The notes beneath the pieces are model-generated. The model saw nothing but the letters and a program-made list of their open reading frames with translations. It did no database searches and was not told where the DNA came from. Of a stretch of DNA of 64,000 bases, positions 1 to 8,096 are shown one piece after another; position 1 is the stretch's first letter, and the number at the start of each line of letters is the position of its first letter. Where the stretch lies: assembly GCF_013205025.1 (NCBI RefSeq), contig NZ_JABMLE010000001.1, forward strand, positions 1,550,001-1,614,000, given 5' to 3'. This stretch comes from Rathayibacter sp. VKM Ac-2857 (GTDB lineage Bacteria > Actinomycetota > Actinomycetes > Actinomycetales > Microbacteriaceae). Both the position numbers and the translations under genes were made by a program.

Positions 1-587
1 GGGTTCCACTCGCCCTGGTACGAGACGGCGAGGCCGTCGACCGAGAGGCGCGGGGCGAGGTCGCCGCCGACGCGGAGGTACATCCGCGAGCCGAGGCGGC
101 GGTCGACCGAGACCCCGGTCTCGCCCTGGACGAGGATCGACGAGACGACCCCGGCGGCGTAGTCGCCCGGCACGGCGTCGGCCGGCACCTCGAGCTGGAA
201 CGGGATCTGCACGCTCTCGCCCGCGGGGACGACGACGTCCGGGGCCTCGAAGGAGATCCAGCTGCCCAGCTGGGTGGACGGCTCGGCGGCCGGCAGGAGA
301 TCGAGCTGCCCCGCCTCCGTGAGGAAGCCGTCGGAGCCGTAGACGCGGAAGGTCTGGTCCTCGTCGTCGTAGTTGGAGACGATCAGCGCGTCGCTCAGCT
401 GCCCGCCCGGCTCGAGCGCGTAGGCGTAGTTCGGCCGGTCGCTGCCCTGCTCGGTGTCGGCGGGCCGCACCCCCCAGGTCACGGCCGAGGTCGCCGTCTC
501 CGCGAGGGCCTGCGCCGGCAGCGCAGCGGCCCCGAGCCCGACGACGAGCAGGACACCGAGCGAGCGGAGTGTGGAGCGGAACATCAT
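1..587 (-). CDS. DUF916-like (WxL-interacting protein type) secreted protein, 3' end outside window
   Basis: The first 195 residues are visible; the C-terminus lies beyond the left edge. ATG at 587 follows GAAAGG by 7 bases. An export signal (MMFRSTLRSLGVLLVVGLGA, cleavage near ALA-ET) is followed by a beta-sandwich with the hallmarks of DUF916, the N-terminal domain of WxL-interacting proteins. These are YALEPGGQLSDALIVSNYDD, then a WISFEAPDVVVPAGESVQIP stretch and a VPADAVPGDYAAGVV stretch. In Firmicutes such proteins are membrane anchored and bind peptidoglycan and WxL-domain proteins. The gene next upstream on the same strand (744-2012) carries a WxL-like C-terminal domain, which supports the assignment. 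A terminator-like hairpin at 705-736 suggests this gene is transcribed partly on its own. The C-terminal transmembrane anchor expected of the family cannot be checked here. Confidence 0.75.
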   Translation of the reverse strand, partial: MMFRSTLRSLGVLLVVGLGAAALPAQALAETATSAVTWGVRPADTEQGSDRPNYAYALEPGGQLSDALIVSNYDDEDQTFRVYGSDGFLTEAGQLDLLPAAEPSTQLGSWISFEAPDVVVPAGESVQIPFQLEVPADAVPGDYAAGVVSSILVQGETGVSVDRRLGSRMYLRVGGDLAPRLSVDGLAVSYQGEWN

Positions 588-617
588 CGTCCAGCCTTTC
601 GGGCGGGTGGGGTCCCC

Positions 618-680
618 CCGCGAGATGCCACTTGTGCACGCGACACGCCGTGAAAAGCGGTCATAAGTGGCATCTCGCGG
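618..680. repeat. Family A palindromic repeat, copy 1
   Basis: Perfect 16-bp inverted arms CCGCGAGATGCCACTT / AAGTGGCATCTCGCGG enclose about 31 bases with the core CGACACGCCGTGAAAA. It lies between the DUF916-like gene and the terminator of the upstream gene. Function unknown. Confidence 0.9.
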
Positions 681-704
681 AGGGGAGGAGAGAGGGAGGG
701 AGGA

Positions 705-736
705 GGCGACCGGCCGCCGTGAGGAGGCCGGTCGCC
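705..736 (-). terminator. Hairpin terminator of the WxL-like gene
   Basis: An 11-bp perfect stem (GGCGACCGGCC / GGCCGGTCGCC) with a 10-base loop starts 8 bases after the stop codon at 744. There is no T-tract, as is usual for actinobacterial hairpin terminators. Confidence 0.6.
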
Positions 737-743
737 AGGGTGG

Positions 744-2012
744 CTAGCCGAGCGCCGTGAGCGTCAGCGTCGCCGTGTAGGTGCCGGTTCCGACCGACAG
801 CGGGAGCTGCAGGTCGAGGTCGGCGCCGAGGACCGAGGATCCGGTCGGGTGCCCGGCCGCGGCGGAGCCGAGGACGCGAGCGGTGGCGAGGCCCTCACCC
901 GAGACGAACCCGGAGACGACGGGGGCGCCGGCGACGGCACCGCCCTCGTTCTCCAGGACCTCCGGGGTCCAGCCGAGGTACTTGCCCGAGACCGTCTGCG
1001 TTCCGGCGCGGAACTCGCTGATCTGAGCCGAGACCGACCAGGCCGGCGCGGCCAGGCGCGAGTCGGTCACGCGGACCGGCACGAGCTCGCCCGAGGCGGC
1101 GAAGTGGTCGCCCTTCTCCTCCGCGACACCGAGGTTCACCAGGTTGCTGGTGCCCTCGAGGCTCCAGGTGAGCTCGCCCTCGCGGGCCTCGGGCACGATG
1201 ACCGCGACGGCCTGGTCGCCCTGCGCCGCAGCGCCGGCGGCCGTGCCGGTGAAGTCCCCGTCGACCCCGGCGGCGGTGTTGCCCGCGCCGAAGTTGACCG
1301 CCGGAGCGTTCTCGGCCAGCGTGATCCGCCCGCCGACCGTCGAGCCCGCGAGCTGGACGTTGCCGGAGTTGCCCGAGAGCACCAGATTCCCGCCGACGGT
1401 GTTGCCGAGCGCGGCCGCGGAGCCGTCCTCGTTCGCGCCGAGGAGCACGCCGCGCGAGGATCCGCTGACCGTGAGCGAGCCGCCGACGATCGCGCCGCCG
1501 ACGCTCACGCCGAAGTCGCTGCCGGCGAAGGTCGCGTCGCCGCCGACGCTGGTGCGCGCCACGTCGACGTAGTTCGCCGCGTCGGTGCTGACCGAGCCGT
1601 CGACCGAGACGTCGCTGAACTCGACGTCGATGCCGCCCGCCTCGACCATGCCCGCGACGGTGAGGTCGCGGAGGTAGAGGAAGCCGGCGCGCGAGCCCTC
1701 GGAGAACGACACGACGTCGCCCCCGACGCTGGTGCCGTCGATCGAGATGCCGTACGCGTCCGTGCCGATGACGTCGCCCTCGATCGTCGCCGAGGTGGCG
1801 TCGAGCCAGGCGTCGTCGCCGACGGTGATCGAGCCCTGCACGACGACGTTGCCCAGCACGCAGGTCTCGCCGGCGGCGACGTTCAGGTCGCCCGCGATCG
1901 TCGTGTTGCCGAGCTCGGTCGTGCAGTCGGTCGTCGCCGCGAAGGCGGACGGCGCGGCGACCATCGCGAGGGAGGCGGCCGCGAGGACCGCCGTGGGCGT
2001 CTTCCACTTCAT
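744..2012 (-). CDS. Secreted beta-solenoid protein with WxL-like C-terminal domain
   Basis: 422 residues. ATG at 2012 is preceded by GAGGAGA; the open frame extends to 2090 but without a better start. Residues 1-26 are a signal peptide ending SAFA-ATT. Residues ~27-290 are built from degenerate units of about 20-25 residues around VGGD/VGGS/VGGN followed by a short hydrophobic strand, a pattern expected for a beta-solenoid resembling polymer-forming or bactofilin-like proteins. Residues ~300-422 look like a WxL-type surface domain: LTWSLEG, VRVTDSRLAAPAWSVSAQIS, LGWTPEV and a final GTYTATLTLTALG. In known systems WxL domains hold proteins on the cell wall together with DUF916 proteins, and a DUF916-like gene follows immediately. 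The function (surface scaffold or adhesin) is inferred from architecture and neighbourhood. Confidence 0.65.
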   Translation of the reverse strand: MKWKTPTAVLAAASLAMVAAPSAFAATTDCTTELGNTTIAGDLNVAAGETCVLGNVVVQGSITVGDDAWLDATSATIEGDVIGTDAYGISIDGTSVGGDVVSFSEGSRAGFLYLRDLTVAGMVEAGGIDVEFSDVSVDGSVSTDAANYVDVARTSVGGDATFAGSDFGVSVGGAIVGGSLTVSGSSRGVLLGANEDGSAAALGNTVGGNLVLSGNSGNVQLAGSTVGGRITLAENAPAVNFGAGNTAAGVDGDFTGTAAGAAAQGDQAVAVIVPEAREGELTWSLEGTSNLVNLGVAEEKGDHFAASGELVPVRVTDSRLAAPAWSVSAQISEFRAGTQTVSGKYLGWTPEVLENEGGAVAGAPVVSGFVSGEGLATARVLGSAAAGHPTGSSVLGADLDLQLPLSVGTGTYTATLTLTALG

Positions 2013-2082
2013 GGGGGTTCTCCTCGGTGCGCCGGTGCGCGTGGTGGTGCGGGGAAGGAAGGCGCCGGCGCGGCGCGAGGAC

Positions 2083-3072
2083 TCAGCCACGGAGCGCCTC
2101 GATGGCGTTGTAGCTGCGCTCGGCGTTGCCGAGCGAGTTCACCGGGTTGGGCGCGACGGCCTGGGTGGGCGCGGTGTCCTGCTCCCAGACTCCGTAGCGC
2201 TGGCCGCGGTCGCGCAGCTCCGACAGGAACGCCTGGTACGGCAGGTCGCCCGCGCCGAACTCGATGATGTCGTAGCCGTTGGTGTTGGCGTTGTTCGTCT
2301 TGCCGTCCTTGAGGTGCAGGATCGGGTAGCGGCGCGGGTTGCGCTTGATGTAGTCGAGCGGCTCGAAGCCCGGGTAGAGCTTCTTGCCCACGTAGGCCCA
2401 GTAGACGTCCATCTCGAGGAACACGTGCTTCGGGTCGGTGTTGTCGTAGAACACGTCGTAGAGGCGCGTCGTCGGGTCGTCCGAGCCGAAGGCGAACTCG
2501 CCCGCGTGGTTGTGCTGGTAGAGCTTCATGCCCGCGGCCGAGACCTGCTGGCCCCAGGCGTTCCACTCGTCGGCGGCGGCGCGGTAGCCCGCGACCGTGT
2601 TGACGTTGGTCGGCGCGTTGCCGGTGCCGAGGTGCGGGGTGCCGAGGATCTGCGCGATCTCGATCTGCCTCCCCAGCTCCGAGCGGAGCAGGTTGGTGCC
2701 GACGTGCGAGCCGACGGCCCGCAGGCCGTTGTCGTCGAGCAGCTGGCGGATCTCCTGGGGGGTGATCGCGCCGACGTTGCCCTGGGTGTAGCCGGCGAAC
2801 TCGATCTCGCTGTAGCCGATGCGGCCCAGCTCCTCGAAGACGGCCCGGAAGCCGATCGACGAGACCTTGTCGCGGACGCTGTAGAGCTGGATCCCGATCC
2901 GGTTGATCGGGACGAGCCGGGTGGCGCCGGACGAGGGGGCGGGAGCGGCGAGGGCGGGCGACGCGAGCGCGCCGGCCCCGACTCCGACGGCGACCGTCGA
3001 GGCGGCGAGCGCCGTCATCAGCGCGCGTCGGCTCATCGGCTTCGCCGTGATGGATCCGTGGTGGTGGTGCAT
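2083..3072 (-). CDS. Tat-exported xylose isomerase-like TIM-barrel protein (sugar phosphate isomerase/epimerase family)
   Basis: 329 residues. ATG at 3072 follows AAGGAG at 5 bases; an upstream in-frame ATG at 3096 lacks a ribosome site. The N-terminus MHHHHGSITAKPMSRRALMT contains a Tat-like SRRALM motif, then a hydrophobic stretch ending ALASPALAA. The mature part is an AP-endonuclease-2/xylose isomerase barrel: IGIQLYSVRD, IEFAGYTQG, LYQHNHAGEF, VFLEMDVYWA, ILHLKDG and WEQDT carry the usual Glu/Asp/His/Glu metal ligands. Family members act on sugars, inositols or keto-glycosides, normally in the cytoplasm, so export is notable. It sits 94 bases downstream of the secreted sugar dehydrogenase gene and may act on its product outside the cell (inference). 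Substrate unknown. Confidence 0.8.
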   Translation of the reverse strand: MHHHHGSITAKPMSRRALMTALAASTVAVGVGAGALASPALAAPAPSSGATRLVPINRIGIQLYSVRDKVSSIGFRAVFEELGRIGYSEIEFAGYTQGNVGAITPQEIRQLLDDNGLRAVGSHVGTNLLRSELGRQIEIAQILGTPHLGTGNAPTNVNTVAGYRAAADEWNAWGQQVSAAGMKLYQHNHAGEFAFGSDDPTTRLYDVFYDNTDPKHVFLEMDVYWAYVGKKLYPGFEPLDYIKRNPRRYPILHLKDGKTNNANTNGYDIIEFGAGDLPYQAFLSELRDRGQRYGVWEQDTAPTQAVAPNPVNSLGNAERSYNAIEALRG

Positions 3073-3108
3073 TGTCTCTCCTTCGAAACGGAACATGCAG
3101 ATGGATCA

Positions 3109-3159
3109 GGGGGGGGGGGACCGGCCGGCCCGGGCTCTCGGCGCGAGCCGGCCGGTCCC
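3109..3159 (-). terminator. Hairpin with G11 tract between the dehydrogenase and TIM-barrel genes
   Basis: A 13-bp stem (arms at 3117-3129 and 3147-3159, loop 17 bases) lies 8 bases past the stop codon of the dehydrogenase gene. Eleven consecutive G (3109-3119) abut it. On the transcript this is a hairpin followed by a C-run rather than U, so it may only partly stop transcription or protect the mRNA end. Confidence 0.5.
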
Positions 3160-3166
3160 GCCGCGG

Positions 3167-6100
3167 CTACTGCTGGACGGTGAGGTTCAGCAGGCTGGAC
3201 GCGGCGTTGGTGTTCGCCGTGGCGGTGTGGGTGACGGTCAGCTTGTAGCTGCCCGCGGCGAGCTTCGGCAGGGTCACGACGACCTTCCCGTTCTCGTCGA
3301 GGGTGCCGGTGAGCATCGCGACGGTGGAGAGGTTCCTCTTCACCATCACGGTGACCTGGCCGGTCCCGGCGACGCCGGTCGACGTCTTCGCCTCGACCGA
3401 GACCTGCGCGCTGGCGCCCGGCTTGACCGGGTTCGGCGAGACGGTCGCGGTGAGCACGGAGTCGGCCTTCGACACGATCAGGCGGGCGGTGCCGGCCGAC
3501 GCCTTGAAGGTGCCGTCCGCTCCGTAGGCCGCGCGGAAGGTGTGCGTTCCCGCCCCGAGGGTCTGCGGCAGGGCGATGGTCGCCTTCCCGCCCTCGAGGG
3601 CGCTGCGGCCGATCTCGGTGTCGCCCTCGTAGAGGACGACCTCGCCGCCGGGGGTGCCGCCCTGACCGGAGACGGTGACCGTCGCCGATCCGGGAGCGCC
3701 GAAGGTCACGCGAGGGGCGCCGAGCGCCACGGTCGTGGTCGAGTCGACGGTCGGCGCGTTCCCCGCGGCGAGGTCGATCGTGAACGAGACCGAGCCGACC
3801 GCGGAGACGTTGCCGCCGGTGTCGGTGGCGCGGTACTGCACGGTGCGGACGCCGTTGGTGGTGAAGGGCACCGAGTAGGCGCCGTTCGCGGCGCGGACCG
3901 TGGTCCACGTCGTCCCGTTGTCGACCGAGTACTGCACGCTGGCGAGCGCGCCGTTGTCGGTCGCCGCCAGGTTGAGGTTCACCGCGCGGTTGTAGACGCC
4001 GCCGACGCCGGTGGGCGCTGCGGGGTCGAGCGTCGCGCTGACGGTCGGCGCGGTCTTGTCACCGGCACCCGCACCCTGGAAGGTGAGGGAGTCGAGCGAC
4101 AGGCCGGAGGGCGAGGTCACGTAGAGCGAGCCGGTGCCGGTGGGCTGGCCGGAGAACGGCACGAGGACGTCCTGCCAGCCGGCGCCGGCGGGGATGGTCG
4201 CCGTTCCGAAGGGCGCCGCGTCGGCGGCGTTCCAGCGGAGGTCGACGGTGCCCTCGCCGGTGGCGCGGACCACGACTCCGGTCAGGTTCGCGAGGTTCAC
4301 CGGGTCCCAGCGCAGGAAGGATCCCGCACCGAGTCCGCTGACCGCGTTGCCGCCGCTGGCGGTGGTGTCCGCGTAGGGCAGGACGCCCTCGCGGGCGGCG
4401 TGCTCCGCCTCCTGCGTCTTCGGGTTCAGCCGCAGCGTCGCCTCGGCCGCGGCCGGGGGCAGTCCGTTGTAGCCGGCGTCCGTGTAGGTCACGACGACGG
4501 TGCCGTAGAGCAGCGCGCCGGGGCCGTGCTCGGGCGAGTCGGCGGACGTCGGGAACGCTCCCGTGGCACCGGTGCCGGTGACCTCGGGATGGGCGTGCTC
4601 GTCGTGGCCGAGACCGTAGGTCCACGCCACGCGGCTGCCGACGATCTGGTCGCCGTCCTCCGCGTCACGGCCGGTCACCCGGTAGGGGATCGCGTCGCCC
4701 CACTCGAAGAACGAGCCGTTGCCCGGCGTCGCGATCTCGATCTGCGGCGCCTGGTTGCCCACCGAGATCACCCGCGAGGTGAGGCTGAACTTGCCCTTGG
4801 CGTCGGTGACGCGCAGGCGGGCCGTGAACTGGCCGAGCTCGGTGTAGGTGTTCTTCACGGTGACGCCCGTGGCGTCGAAGGTGCCGTTGCCGTCGAAGTC
4901 CCAGTCGTAGGTGAGCGCGTCGCCCTCGGGGTCGGAGGATCCCGTGGCGTCGAACGTCACCTCGAGCGGCGTCCCGGAGGCGGACAGCGGCGTCGCGGTG
5001 AAGCGCGCCTGGGGGGCCTTGTTGCCCTCGGCGTAGTCGATCCGGTACAGGCCGGCATCGGGGTTGGCGCGGAAGAAGCCGTCGCCGTACTCGAGCACGT
5101 ACATCGACCCGTCGGGGCCGAACTCGATGTCCATCGGGTTGTCGTGGATCGGCTGTGCGGCCTGGGTCAGCGCCGCGTTGGGCAGGAAGTCCTCGATGTG
5201 CGTGACCGCGCGGTCCTCATCGAGCGTGAACGCCGCGATGTAGTCCTGCGAGAACTCGCCGAAGAAGGTCTTGTCGTTCCAGTACGCCGGGAACTTCGAC
5301 GTCGAGGGGTTCTCCTCGTCGAAGTGGTACACCGGTCCGCCCATCGGACCCTGGCCGGTGCCGGTGCCGAAGTTCACGAGCTCGTCGAACGGCTGGTCGC
5401 CCGGGTTGTCGCCGTAGTAGACGGTCGCCGGCGTGGCCGCCGGGATGTCCACGAGGCCGGTGTTCCAGCGCGAGTTGTTCTTCAGGTTCTGCGGGTCGAA
5501 GAAGCCGCGGGGCGTCGACGTCTCGAAGTTCCACTCGTTGTAGGGCAGATTCGGGCCGTGCACGTACGGCCAGCCCGAGTTCTGCGGCTGGTCGAGACCG
5601 GTCGCGTTCCACTCCACGAGACCCATCGGCCCGCGCACGCCGTCGGCCGCAGCGGCCTTCGTCGCGTCGGGACCGTAGTCGCCCCAGGAGAGGGTGTTCG
5701 TCTCGGCGTCCACGTCGATCTTGAACGGGTTGCGCACGCCCATCACGAAGATCTCGGGACGGGTCTTCTCGGTGCCCTCGGGGAACAGGTTGCCCTCGGG
5801 GATCGTGTACGAGCCGTCCTCCTGCACCGCGATCCGGAGGATCTTGCCGCGGAGGTCGTTCGTGTTGCCGGCACCGCGACGCGAGTCGAAGCCGGGGTTC
5901 ATCCCGGGTGCGTCGTTGTTCGGCGCGAAGCCCGCGGCACCCGGAGCACTCGCCGGCGTGTTGTCGCCGGTCGAGAGGTACAGGTTGCCGTCCGCGTCCC
6001 AGTCGAAGTCGGCGCCCACGTGGCAGCACTGCCCGCGCTGCGCCTCGACCTCGATGATCTTCTGCTCGCTCGCCAGGTCGAGTCCCGAGCCGGTCCACTT

Positions 6101-6613
6101 GAACCGGGAGAGGCGGTTGACGCCCTTCCACTGATCCCAGTAGCTCTCGTCCTCGCCCGCGGGGAGCATGTTGGGGGCCGCACCGGTCGGCGTGCCGCTG
6201 AGAGGCGCGTAGACCAGGTAGACCCACTGGTTCTCGGCGAAGTCGGGGTCGATGCCCACCGACTGCAGTCCGTCCTCCGAGTTCTGGTAGACGGGGATCG
6301 TGGCCACGACGCGCGTGGTGCCGGTCTTCGGATCGGTGTGGCGGATCTCGCCGTTCCGTGCCGTGTGGAGGACCGACTTGTCCGGAAGGACGGCGAGGTC
6401 GATCGGTTCGCCGACGTTCTTCGTCAGCAGCACCTTCTCGTAGTTGCTCCAGTCGAGCGCGGACTCCGCGCCCGGCTCCGAGCCGTGGTCCACTCCGTCG
6501 TGGGCCGAGGCGGGCAGGCCGAGAGCGGTGAGTCCGGAGACCGTCACCATCCCGGCGATGCCGAGGGCGAAGAGAGACCTGATGCTTCTCTTCGTGGATC
6601 GCTTACCATTCAT
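3167..6613 (-). CDS. Giant secreted glucose/sorbosone dehydrogenase with PKD, CBM6-like and Ig-like modules
   Basis: 1148 residues. Residues 1-38 form a signal peptide ending LPASA-HDG. Residues ~50-520 are a GSDH six-bladed propeller (family of PQQ-dependent soluble glucose dehydrogenase), with RGQCCHVGADFDWDADGN, STGDN, VMGVRNPF and the conserved YVLEYGDGFF. Residues ~530-620 are a PKD domain (VTFDATGSSDPEGDALTYDW). After a beta-rich stretch, ~735-855 resembles a CBM6 galactose-binding module, ~860-950 an OmpL47-like beta domain (VQYSVDNGTTWTTV), and ~955-1148 two Ig-like domain-3 repeats. No sorting signal or anchor is seen, so it is probably released or wall associated. Actinobacterial relatives are often fused to a ThuA domain, which is absent here; a separate thuA-like gene lies at 29315-30055. 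The expected activity is oxidation of a sugar or sugar side chain. Cofactor and substrate are not fixed by the sequence. Confidence 0.8.
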   Translation of the reverse strand: MNGKRSTKRSIRSLFALGIAGMVTVSGLTALGLPASAHDGVDHGSEPGAESALDWSNYEKVLLTKNVGEPIDLAVLPDKSVLHTARNGEIRHTDPKTGTTRVVATIPVYQNSEDGLQSVGIDPDFAENQWVYLVYAPLSGTPTGAAPNMLPAGEDESYWDQWKGVNRLSRFKWTGSGLDLASEQKIIEVEAQRGQCCHVGADFDWDADGNLYLSTGDNTPASAPGAAGFAPNNDAPGMNPGFDSRRGAGNTNDLRGKILRIAVQEDGSYTIPEGNLFPEGTEKTRPEIFVMGVRNPFKIDVDAETNTLSWGDYGPDATKAAAADGVRGPMGLVEWNATGLDQPQNSGWPYVHGPNLPYNEWNFETSTPRGFFDPQNLKNNSRWNTGLVDIPAATPATVYYGDNPGDQPFDELVNFGTGTGQGPMGGPVYHFDEENPSTSKFPAYWNDKTFFGEFSQDYIAAFTLDEDRAVTHIEDFLPNAALTQAAQPIHDNPMDIEFGPDGSMYVLEYGDGFFRANPDAGLYRIDYAEGNKAPQARFTATPLSASGTPLEVTFDATGSSDPEGDALTYDWDFDGNGTFDATGVTVKNTYTELGQFTARLRVTDAKGKFSLTSRVISVGNQAPQIEIATPGNGSFFEWGDAIPYRVTGRDAEDGDQIVGSRVAWTYGLGHDEHAHPEVTGTGATGAFPTSADSPEHGPGALLYGTVVVTYTDAGYNGLPPAAAEATLRLNPKTQEAEHAAREGVLPYADTTASGGNAVSGLGAGSFLRWDPVNLANLTGVVVRATGEGTVDLRWNAADAAPFGTATIPAGAGWQDVLVPFSGQPTGTGSLYVTSPSGLSLDSLTFQGAGAGDKTAPTVSATLDPAAPTGVGGVYNRAVNLNLAATDNGALASVQYSVDNGTTWTTVRAANGAYSVPFTTNGVRTVQYRATDTGGNVSAVGSVSFTIDLAAGNAPTVDSTTTVALGAPRVTFGAPGSATVTVSGQGGTPGGEVVLYEGDTEIGRSALEGGKATIALPQTLGAGTHTFRAAYGADGTFKASAGTARLIVSKADSVLTATVSPNPVKPGASAQVSVEAKTSTGVAGTGQVTVMVKRNLSTVAMLTGTLDENGKVVVTLPKLAAGSYKLTVTHTATANTNAASSLLNLTVQQ

Positions 6614-6861
6614 GCGTGATGTGATTCCTTCAACGAGGTGTTCATCGCAGAGGCCGGATCCGTCTCTGTCCGCACGACGTGCGGATCCGGTCTCCCCTGG
6701 TCGGCCCGTGGGCCGATGTCTTCGTCGTCGCCTCCTCTCGCGGGATGCTGTCGTGGCGCCGGTCGTACCTCTTATTAAGGAGAGGCGGTTCCGGCTGGTC
6801 CGGGGCCGGCGCGAGGTCTCCCCCGCGCCGGCGGGTCTGTCGGGTCGATCAGGTCAGTGGC
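6614..6861. other. Intergenic region between binding-protein and dehydrogenase genes
   Basis: 248 bases without a gene. It holds a hairpin (6805-6832) and an AT-rich patch CTTATTAAGGAGAG near 6771-6784, the only such patch nearby. This patch could be part of an internal promoter or operator for the dehydrogenase gene, but no convincing -35/-10 pair is visible. Confidence 0.4.
6805..6832 (-). terminator. Attenuator-like hairpin after the binding-protein gene
   Basis: A 9-bp stem GCCGGCGCG / CGCGCCGGC with a 10-base loop lies 30 bases after the stop codon at 6862. Hairpins sit at the same place behind the other two sugar-binding-protein genes of the window. Confidence 0.5.
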
Positions 6862-7962
6862 TCAGGACTCGAAGGCCGAGGGCAGGTACTCGGCGACGTT
6901 GTCCTTGGTGACGACCGGCGCGAAGAGCTGGATCTGGCGCGGGACGCCGAGCGACGTGGTGTCGCTCATCGACTTGTTCTGCTCGACGAGGCGGGCGAGC
7001 TTGATGCCGTCCGCGGCCTGGGTCGAGGGGTAGACGACCGTGGCCTTGACGACCGAGTCGTCGGCCTCGATCGCGCGCATCACGTTCGCCGAGCCGGCGC
7101 CGCCGACGAGGATGAACTCGTCACGGCCAGCGCTGTCGATCGCCGCGAGGACGCCGACGCCCTGGTCGTCGTCGTGGTTCCAGATCGCGTCGATCTGCGG
7201 CGCGGCCTGGAGGAGGTTGGCCGCGGCCTGCTCGCCGCCCTGCACGGTGAAGTCGGCGGCGACGCGGTTGTCCACGTCGAGTCCGCAGCCCTCGAGCGCG
7301 TCGGCGAAGCCCTGGCTGCGGTCCTGCGTCAGCGGCAGGGAGTCGATGCCGGCGATCTCGGCGACGACGGCGTCCGGGTTGTCGCCGAGCTGCTCGCAGA
7401 GGTAGGTGCCGGCGCTGACGCCCATGCCGTAGTTGTCGCCGAGCACCGTCGAGCGGGCGGCGAAGGGGCTGGAGAACTCGCGGTCGACGTTGATGACGGT
7501 GATGCCCGCCTCCATCGCCTGCGTCGCGACCTCGGTCAGCGCCGCGCCGTCGATCGGCAGCAGCACGATCGCGTCGACGCCGTCGTTGATGAAGGTCTCG
7601 ACCTGGCTGATCTGCAGGTTGACGTCGTTGGTGCCCTCCGCGGTGCGGAGCTCGACGTCGTCGTACTTCTCGGCCTCGGCGAGCGCGGCGCGGCTGACCG
7701 CGCCCATCCAGCCGTGGTCGGCGGCGGGAGCGGTGAAGCCGATCACGACGTTGTCGCCCGAGGCGTCGTTGTCGGAGGCGGCGACGGCGGCGGCGGTCCC
7801 GCCACCGGCGGCGTTCCCGGTCTCGACGGGGGCGTTGGAGATGCAGCCGGTGAGCATCAGCGCGACGGCGCCGAAGGCGAAGCCGGCGGTGCCCAGGCGG
7901 GCAGTGCGGCCGAGTCGGGTGGTGCGGTCCAGGCGGGAGCCGGAGGGGTGGCGAACGGACAT
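6862..7962 (-). CDS. Sugar ABC transporter substrate-binding lipoprotein (RbsB/Peripla_BP_4 type)
   Basis: 366 residues. ATG at 7962 follows AAGGAGA. The signal peptide ends in a lipobox ALMLTGC, so the protein should be lipid anchored outside the membrane. The body shows the periplasmic-binding-protein type 1 fold of ribose/autoinducer-like binders: VIGFTAPAADHGWMGAVSRA, QVETFINDGVDAIVLLPIDG, ITVINVDREF, IWNHDDDQGVGVLAAI. It is the third gene of the ATPase-permease-binding protein operon starting at 10744. The ligand is unknown; the downstream secreted sugar dehydrogenase and divergent Gfo/Idh oxidoreductase suggest an unusual or oxidised sugar, or a cyclitol. Confidence 0.9.
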   Translation of the reverse strand: MSVRHPSGSRLDRTTRLGRTARLGTAGFAFGAVALMLTGCISNAPVETGNAAGGGTAAAVAASDNDASGDNVVIGFTAPAADHGWMGAVSRAALAEAEKYDDVELRTAEGTNDVNLQISQVETFINDGVDAIVLLPIDGAALTEVATQAMEAGITVINVDREFSSPFAARSTVLGDNYGMGVSAGTYLCEQLGDNPDAVVAEIAGIDSLPLTQDRSQGFADALEGCGLDVDNRVAADFTVQGGEQAAANLLQAAPQIDAIWNHDDDQGVGVLAAIDSAGRDEFILVGGAGSANVMRAIEADDSVVKATVVYPSTQAADGIKLARLVEQNKSMSDTTSLGVPRQIQLFAPVVTKDNVAEYLPSAFES

Positions 7963-8096
7963 GGAAGTGATCTCCTTCGATGGATCCATGAGGGGCCGCA
8001 GGGCACAGCGGTGCCTGCGGAGGGTGACCAGGACGGTCGAGGTGGGTGCTGGAAGGCGCGAGGAAAAGTGAGTGGCGGGGCCGAGGGCCCCGGGGG

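Noticed and set aside
3030-3072. MHHHHGS start resembling an engineered His-tag
   Set aside because: It continues directly into a natural Tat signal, has its own ribosome site and sits in an intact operon; no vector sequence is nearby.
2903-6619. Very long open frame on the plus strand (over 1200 codons) opposite the dehydrogenase gene
   Set aside because: It mirrors the codon pattern of the minus-strand gene, gives a low-complexity Arg/Gly/Val/Asp sequence and has no domain. GC-rich genomes produce such frames.
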